Of a DNA stretch of 64,000 nt, positions 61,001 to 64,000 are shown piece after piece. The notes beneath the pieces are model-generated. The model saw only the letters and a program-made list of their open reading frames with translations. It had not been told where the DNA came from and made no database searches. The stretch comes from Styela clava. Its lineage: Eukaryota; Chordata; Ascidiacea; Stolidobranchia; Styelidae. Location: positions 9,796,001 to 9,860,000 of the forward strand of contig NC_135251.1 in the NCBI RefSeq assembly GCF_964204865.1, written 5' to 3'. The position numbers and the translations under genes are program-made. Numbering within the stretch: the stretch's first letter is position 1; each line of letters begins with the position of its first letter.

Positions 61001-63033
61001 TTCGCTTATCATCTACTCATTTATTCCAAAGAAACAATGCGTGCGTACGGGCGCCTCAAATAGGTTGTATCCGACTTGTCCCGCTTAATCCACGTGTCCA
61101 AATATCCGAAGGTCATTCTAAACATCGGTTTTAGGTTCTTGTGATCCTAACCGCAGTTGAAATAGCTAATAAAACTATGCCAATTAATACAAATATCAGT
61201 ACGCCAAAATTGTTCTGCAGGCCGCACGAAATGTTTTCGGAGGCCGCATGCGACCCGCGTGCTAGGGTTTGGACCACTCTGATCTGTGTTATATATATTC
61301 TACACCACTTCTTCTCCTTCATCTATGTATCTTTACTTGTGTTATCATCATAGAGTCGTATGTACTTTTAAACTTTGTTATACCTATTTAGATTTTTTCC
61401 TTTTTCAAATACATTGTGATAGTAATCTCAATATTCATTGTTCCAGCATATTGTCCAAATAATCCAAATCCTTGTCAAAACGGAGTAAGTTGTGATAATA
61501 CACCAGGGCAGGATCCATATTACAGATGTAATTGCATACCAGGTTACTTTGATAACGCTTGCTCCAGTGATGGTGAGTGTTATAAGACTGAGGTATAAAT
61601 TTTCCAATCAATTGCCATTATAGATGTGATTGCATGCTGGACTACTACGGCATATTCTGTGACAACTTACACAACGAACAGAAATATGATTTGAACCACT
61701 TTATCTTACTGAAACTACTCGTATATTGCTATGTTTATTTTCGATTTAATTTTAAGCAAAATAAATGTTTTAGTTTCCTTTACTAAACAAAGGTTATATA
61801 TTTTTTTTAAAAAGTGGATATGAAAAGTTGGAGTTAGGATATTTTAAAAAGTGACTTGCTGCGTTACCAAATCCAGCCTAACAGCAATTGTATTTAAAAT
61901 ACGAAAAACAAATAAATTCCCTTGTATTCCAAATTTTTCCGATAACAGGTAGGTTGTTTTACCACTGACAAAAAAAGGTATGACTAAAGCTAATGTAATA
62001 TTATTGAAAGTTTTTATATTTCTATAAGTCAGCGCAGCTAGGTAACTTAAGTTAAGTAGGTCATAAACTTAACATTTAACAACACTTAAGTTGACCATTT
62101 TGATGACGTCACACCTTGAATATTACTGGGTAAAAGCTTCATAATGCAACGAAAGTAATTATGACAAGTCGAAAACAAGTCGGCAGTATGAGTCGTTACA
62201 ATGAAATTACCTATTAATTTTACGTTCTAGTCTGGTTTACAATTAACCATACCCAACCGTGCATGGTTGATTAAATGTCCAATTTTTCAAAACATAACAG
62301 TATCTAGGATGGTATGGATCATTAAAAAATATACAATACATATTCAGTATCAGACATTGGCACTGTAGGTACTGATATATTCAAACGACTTAAAATTGCC
62401 CTTTTAAAATTGTATGACCTATCAAAGACTCTTTTTAACACTCACCAAGTTTAGTTGAGTTAATTTAAAGGTCATGACTAATAAAACGCCACTGTGTATA
62501 TCGAAGTTTTGATCGGCAATCTTTAATAGTTATGACTGCTTTAAACAGACAAGATAAGTGTCATGTCACATAATATTTTCAGAATACTGTCCCAACAATG
62601 ACAATCCGTGTCAAAATGATGGAAGCTGTGAGAATACTCCAGGGACCGATCCTTACTTTCAATGTAATTGCAAGCCTGGATATTTTAACGTCACCTGTTC
62701 TAGCGATGGTGAGTAACACAACTTGTAGTTTTAAAATTATTTTTGTATTTGATTGAATATTACTTTACACACTAAAGTACGACTTACAGAAAACTAAATT
62801 CGCATTTTCGCAACTCTTGGCGTTCATACATTTTCTGTTTGTTTGAATATATACGTAAATTTTTGTGAAAACTGAGTTGAAGTTGACAATTTAATTTTGT
62901 ATTTCAGAATACTGTTCAAACAATCCAAATCCTTGTCAAAACAGTGGGAGCTGTGAAAATACACCAAAACATGATCCATATTTTAGATGCAACTGCGAGT
63001 CGGGATTTTACGACAATATATGTTCTAGCGATC
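45980..63033 (+). CDS. Gene B: paralogue of gene A, 5' 21 exons, truncated by window; frameshift in CTLD3
   Basis: Exons are 45980-46046, 47173-47323, 47818-47907, 48259-48371, 48707-48860, 49079-49180, 49341-49450, 49764-49929, 50906-51004, 52353-52461, 52991-53147, 53916-54002, 54990-55102, 55713-55811, 57621-57746, 58934-59059, 59475-59600, 59812-59937, 61447-61572, 62583-62708 and 62908-63033. The order and lengths equal gene A exons 1-21, except exon 10, which is 109 bp instead of 110. As read, that puts CTLD3 out of frame and reaches a stop at 53099-53101 in exon 11. All other exons are open, so this is a recent lesion, a null allele or a sequence error. EGF9 onward lies beyond the right edge. 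Confidence 0.8.
47173..48371 (+). CDS. Gene B CTLD1 (47173-47323, 47818-47907, 48259-48371)
   Basis: Same domain as gene A CTLD1. KQCTVRGAWLFEP, EWIWSDY, EPNENGQECACV, WLSVIC and YVCQS are visible. Substitutions concentrate in the first exon (AEKQ for AERE, NDLFKELTD for DDLFNELID). EPN is kept. Confidence 0.86.
48707..49450 (+). CDS. Gene B CTLD2 (48707-48860, 49079-49180, 49341-49450)
   Basis: YLFGRFDTELPSSDAVKQC, YLMGLRYLANNWRWSDW and KCACVQNKKWVSVTC, ending YVCQS. The final cysteine is present here and lost in gene A. Confidence 0.86.
49764..52461 (+). CDS. Gene B CTLD3 (49764-49929, 50906-51004, 52353-52461), frameshifted
   Basis: The first two exons are intact (CAIRGAQLVEI, SYLMGIQYSTSNNVW). 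The third has net one base fewer than gene A between the acceptor and the codons for the C-A-C motif (gaaacaaaggaaggagatga against gaaatcacatgaaggtgatga). The cysteine-bearing half is therefore out of frame. None of the nearby AG acceptors restores it. Confidence 0.75.
50275..50680 (+). repeat. 16-bp minisatellite in CTLD3 intron of gene B
   Basis: Same gtgggtgcaaatgtac-type array as at 10270-10675. The two arrays agree almost base for base in unit order and length, unusual for a minisatellite in separate paralogues. Confidence 0.85.
52991..55102 (+). CDS. Gene B CTLD4 (52991-53147, 53916-54002, 54990-55102)
   Basis: Open in the original frame: GDLLEKFDNAMANAAARS, FDGEYRWTDGSAATYDDW, GQDEN-type loop variants, WYDVSC and YICQTS. 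It lies downstream of the exon 10 frameshift, so it would not be read in frame from the start unless that is repaired. The long second intron holds a B-specific insertion. Confidence 0.82.
54568..54843. mobile_element. B-specific ~275 bp insertion in CTLD4 intron
   Basis: Gene A continues tagatattgtagatatcata (about 14701-14720), while gene B has about 275 bp between gatatt and atcatataaaatag. The insert begins near tataatggctgtggtattcc and ends with a T/A-rich tail (tttttatttttattttt). No ORF. Class not determined. Confidence 0.55.
55336..55642 (+). mobile_element. R1 repeat, copy 4 (intron before EGF1, gene B)
   Basis: Orthologous insertion to 15245-15559. The tgtctg tract is shortened here (tatttgtctgttagatac). 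The core and the ends are shared. Confidence 0.75.
55713..55811 (+). CDS. Gene B EGF1
   Basis: A 99-bp phase 1-1 exon: CTSNSCQNGGSCVSNRCEC. The consensus NGG is kept, whereas gene A has NEG. Confidence 0.85.
56387..56727. mobile_element. B-specific ~340 bp insertion in EGF1-EGF2 intron
   Basis: Gene A reads cctgattataggttgctgta (about 16291-16310). Gene B has about 340 bp of unrelated sequence between cctgattata and tgttgctgtaac. A second B-only segment of about 77 bp lies at 57261-57337. No coding potential seen. Confidence 0.5.
57621..57746 (+). CDS. Gene B EGF2
   Basis: A 126-bp phase 1-1 exon: CSNNVNPCQNRGSCEN, CKCEPEYFDDIC. It shares the missing glycine (PEYF) with gene A. Confidence 0.85.
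58934..59059 (+). CDS. Gene B EGF3
   Basis: A 126-bp phase 1-1 exon: CMNNPNPCQNGGGCVD, CDCKPGFFGNNCSSD. An EGF relic follows at about 59105. Confidence 0.85.
59475..59600 (+). CDS. Gene B EGF4
   Basis: A 126-bp phase 1-1 exon: CPNNENPCENGGGCEN, CNCEPGYFDDTCSSV. Val replaces the usual final Asp. Confidence 0.85.
59812..59937 (+). CDS. Gene B EGF5
   Basis: A 126-bp phase 1-1 exon: CQNNVNPCQNRGRCEN, CTCMPGFFNDTC, with an NDT sequon. Confidence 0.85.
60530..61282 (+). mobile_element. hAT-like non-autonomous element, gene B copy
   Basis: Orthologous to 20013-20766. The ends cgggtcgcagatatttttt and gcgtgctagggtttggacca are kept. No transposase. Confidence 0.55.
61447..61572 (+). CDS. Gene B EGF6
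   Basis: A 126-bp phase 1-1 exon: CPNNPNPCQNGVSCDN, CNCIPGYFDNAC. The NGG consensus is NGV here. The YRCDC-type relic follows at about 61621-61665. Confidence 0.85.
62583..62708 (+). CDS. Gene B EGF7
   Basis: A 126-bp phase 1-1 exon: CPNNDNPCQNDGSCEN, CNCKPGYFNVTC, with an NVT sequon that gene A lacks. Confidence 0.86.
62908..63033 (+). CDS. Gene B EGF8 (last exon inside window)
   Basis: A 126-bp phase 1-1 exon: CSNNPNPCQNSGSCEN, CNCESGFYDNIC; KHDPY replaces KQDPY of gene A. EGF9 would be expected about 0.5 kb beyond the right edge. Confidence 0.86.
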
Positions 63034-63551
63034 GTAAGTATTGTAAAACGGAAGTGAATAAAATAAATATAACCTATAATTAATAATCATTATAGATATG
63101 ATTGCATGCCGGCCTTTCATGACAATAACGGGTTATAGCAATCGTTAGTGACAAACTGCATTTTGAAATCAAATAAAATTATATTCTTTTATAACATACA
63201 GTAAGTACATAATAGACAATTTGTTACACGCAATGATTTTAGATGTAATTCTCTGTGCCTACATTCGATTCCCTTCTTATCATATGCCGTGTTTGCCTTA
63301 ATCGGTATAGTAATTAAATACTACAAAAATATAACAGAGGGTATACTCTACATGCCACCATAATTATGTATTATACATTTTAAGAGACATTGAATGCAAC
63401 CCAAGTCAAAGGAACGTATAATATTGTATAATGAAATATTTTTCCTATTCCCGTGGAAAGCGTCACATGCAAAATATTGTCCAAACTGCACATATTATAG
63501 AAAAACACAAGCAAGTGTCTTTCTGTTGCATTATTAATATTTAGAATAATA

Positions 63552-64000
63552 CAGTGATTTTGAACCTGAGCACGATCAAAACGTTTTTGGAGGTTTGGGG
63601 GTGTTCAAGGGTGTCGACGAAGATCCACATTATCAAGTCTTTCAGTTACCCAGCATATTGTTTTTTGCTATGAAAACTTTGATTCGATTTTGATCACATT
63701 TTATTGAAACATGACAACCAGGAATAGCCCTGATCGGATGACTATGTGCAGTCAATATTTCTCTCGTCCTAATTCATTTTGTTGTAACCAGTTGATCACT
63801 AAGGGGTTTGGCGGTTAATATAATTTGGGAACTCTTAAGATATAACTCCAAAAACTCACCACCGTTTTTTAATTATAATGAGTAAAGACGCATTTGCATT
63901 GTTAATAAGTTCTAGTTGCGCCACTAGTTTTTTGTAATCAAAACGTTGGGGTTAGAAGGAAGCCTGCAGAATAACTTAGGGGTTCGGCAGGTTCGTAAAG
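63552..64000 (+). mobile_element. hAT-type MITE, gene B copy, cut by window end
   Basis: Same cagtgattttgaacc start and interior as 23029-23486. The right terminus lies beyond the window. Shared by A and B, so the insertion predates their separation. Confidence 0.65.

Noticed and set aside
1-64000. tRNA, rRNA, CRISPR array or prokaryotic operon
   Set aside because: No cloverleaf with A/B boxes, rRNA-like stretch or regularly spaced direct repeats was seen on either strand; gene structure is clearly spliced.

Overview
The window is eukaryotic DNA: AT-rich, with small exons bounded by GT..AG introns, long non-coding stretches and many short DNA-transposon relics. There are no prokaryotic operons, rRNAs, tRNAs or CRISPR arrays that I can see. 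The gene content (C-type lectin, EGF and fibronectin III modules on one membrane receptor, tandemly duplicated) suggests an invertebrate animal. A tunicate-like deuterostome is my best guess, but the sequence does not prove it.

All recognisable host genes belong to one tandemly duplicated receptor family on the + strand. (1) 377-459 is the last coding exon of a copy whose body lies left of the window ('gene 0'). (2) 5661-29305 is a complete 33-exon gene ('gene A'). It encodes about 1385 residues: signal peptide, four C-type lectin-like domains (CTLD), ten EGF domains, two fibronectin III domains, a membrane-proximal region resembling that of receptor tyrosine phosphatases, one transmembrane helix and a short tyrosine-bearing tail. 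(3) 30204-35850 is a second, fully open copy of only the last 12 exons (EGF9 to tail). It was produced by tandem duplication of about 23968-30180, with a junction near 30181. (4) 45980-63033 is the 5' part of another full-length copy ('gene B': signal peptide, four CTLDs, EGF1-8) that runs off the right edge. It carries a one-base frameshift in CTLD3. The gene-to-gene period is about 40.3 kb.

The intergenic spacers (460-5660 and 35851-45979) are also paralogous. They contain DUF4817/mariner-like transposase remnants upstream of both signal-peptide exons, hAT relics, a hAT element with a decayed BED-finger ORF (37925-38841) and a roughly 4.3 kb element with terminal inverted repeats (39585-43880). 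A ~300 bp hairpin-ended repeat occurs four times; two copies have identifiable empty sites in the paralogous unit. Introns carry mariner-type MITEs, hAT-type MITEs and a 16-bp minisatellite.

Taken together this looks like a locus of variable, cell-surface, lectin-type receptors with probable inhibitory-type signalling, as expected for immune or self/non-self recognition; that function is inference. Three features point to flexible output: every extracellular module has symmetric 1-1 phase, there are two tandem membrane/tail cassettes, and both cassettes share a read-through stop plus AATAAA immediately before the transmembrane exon, which could give a secreted form.
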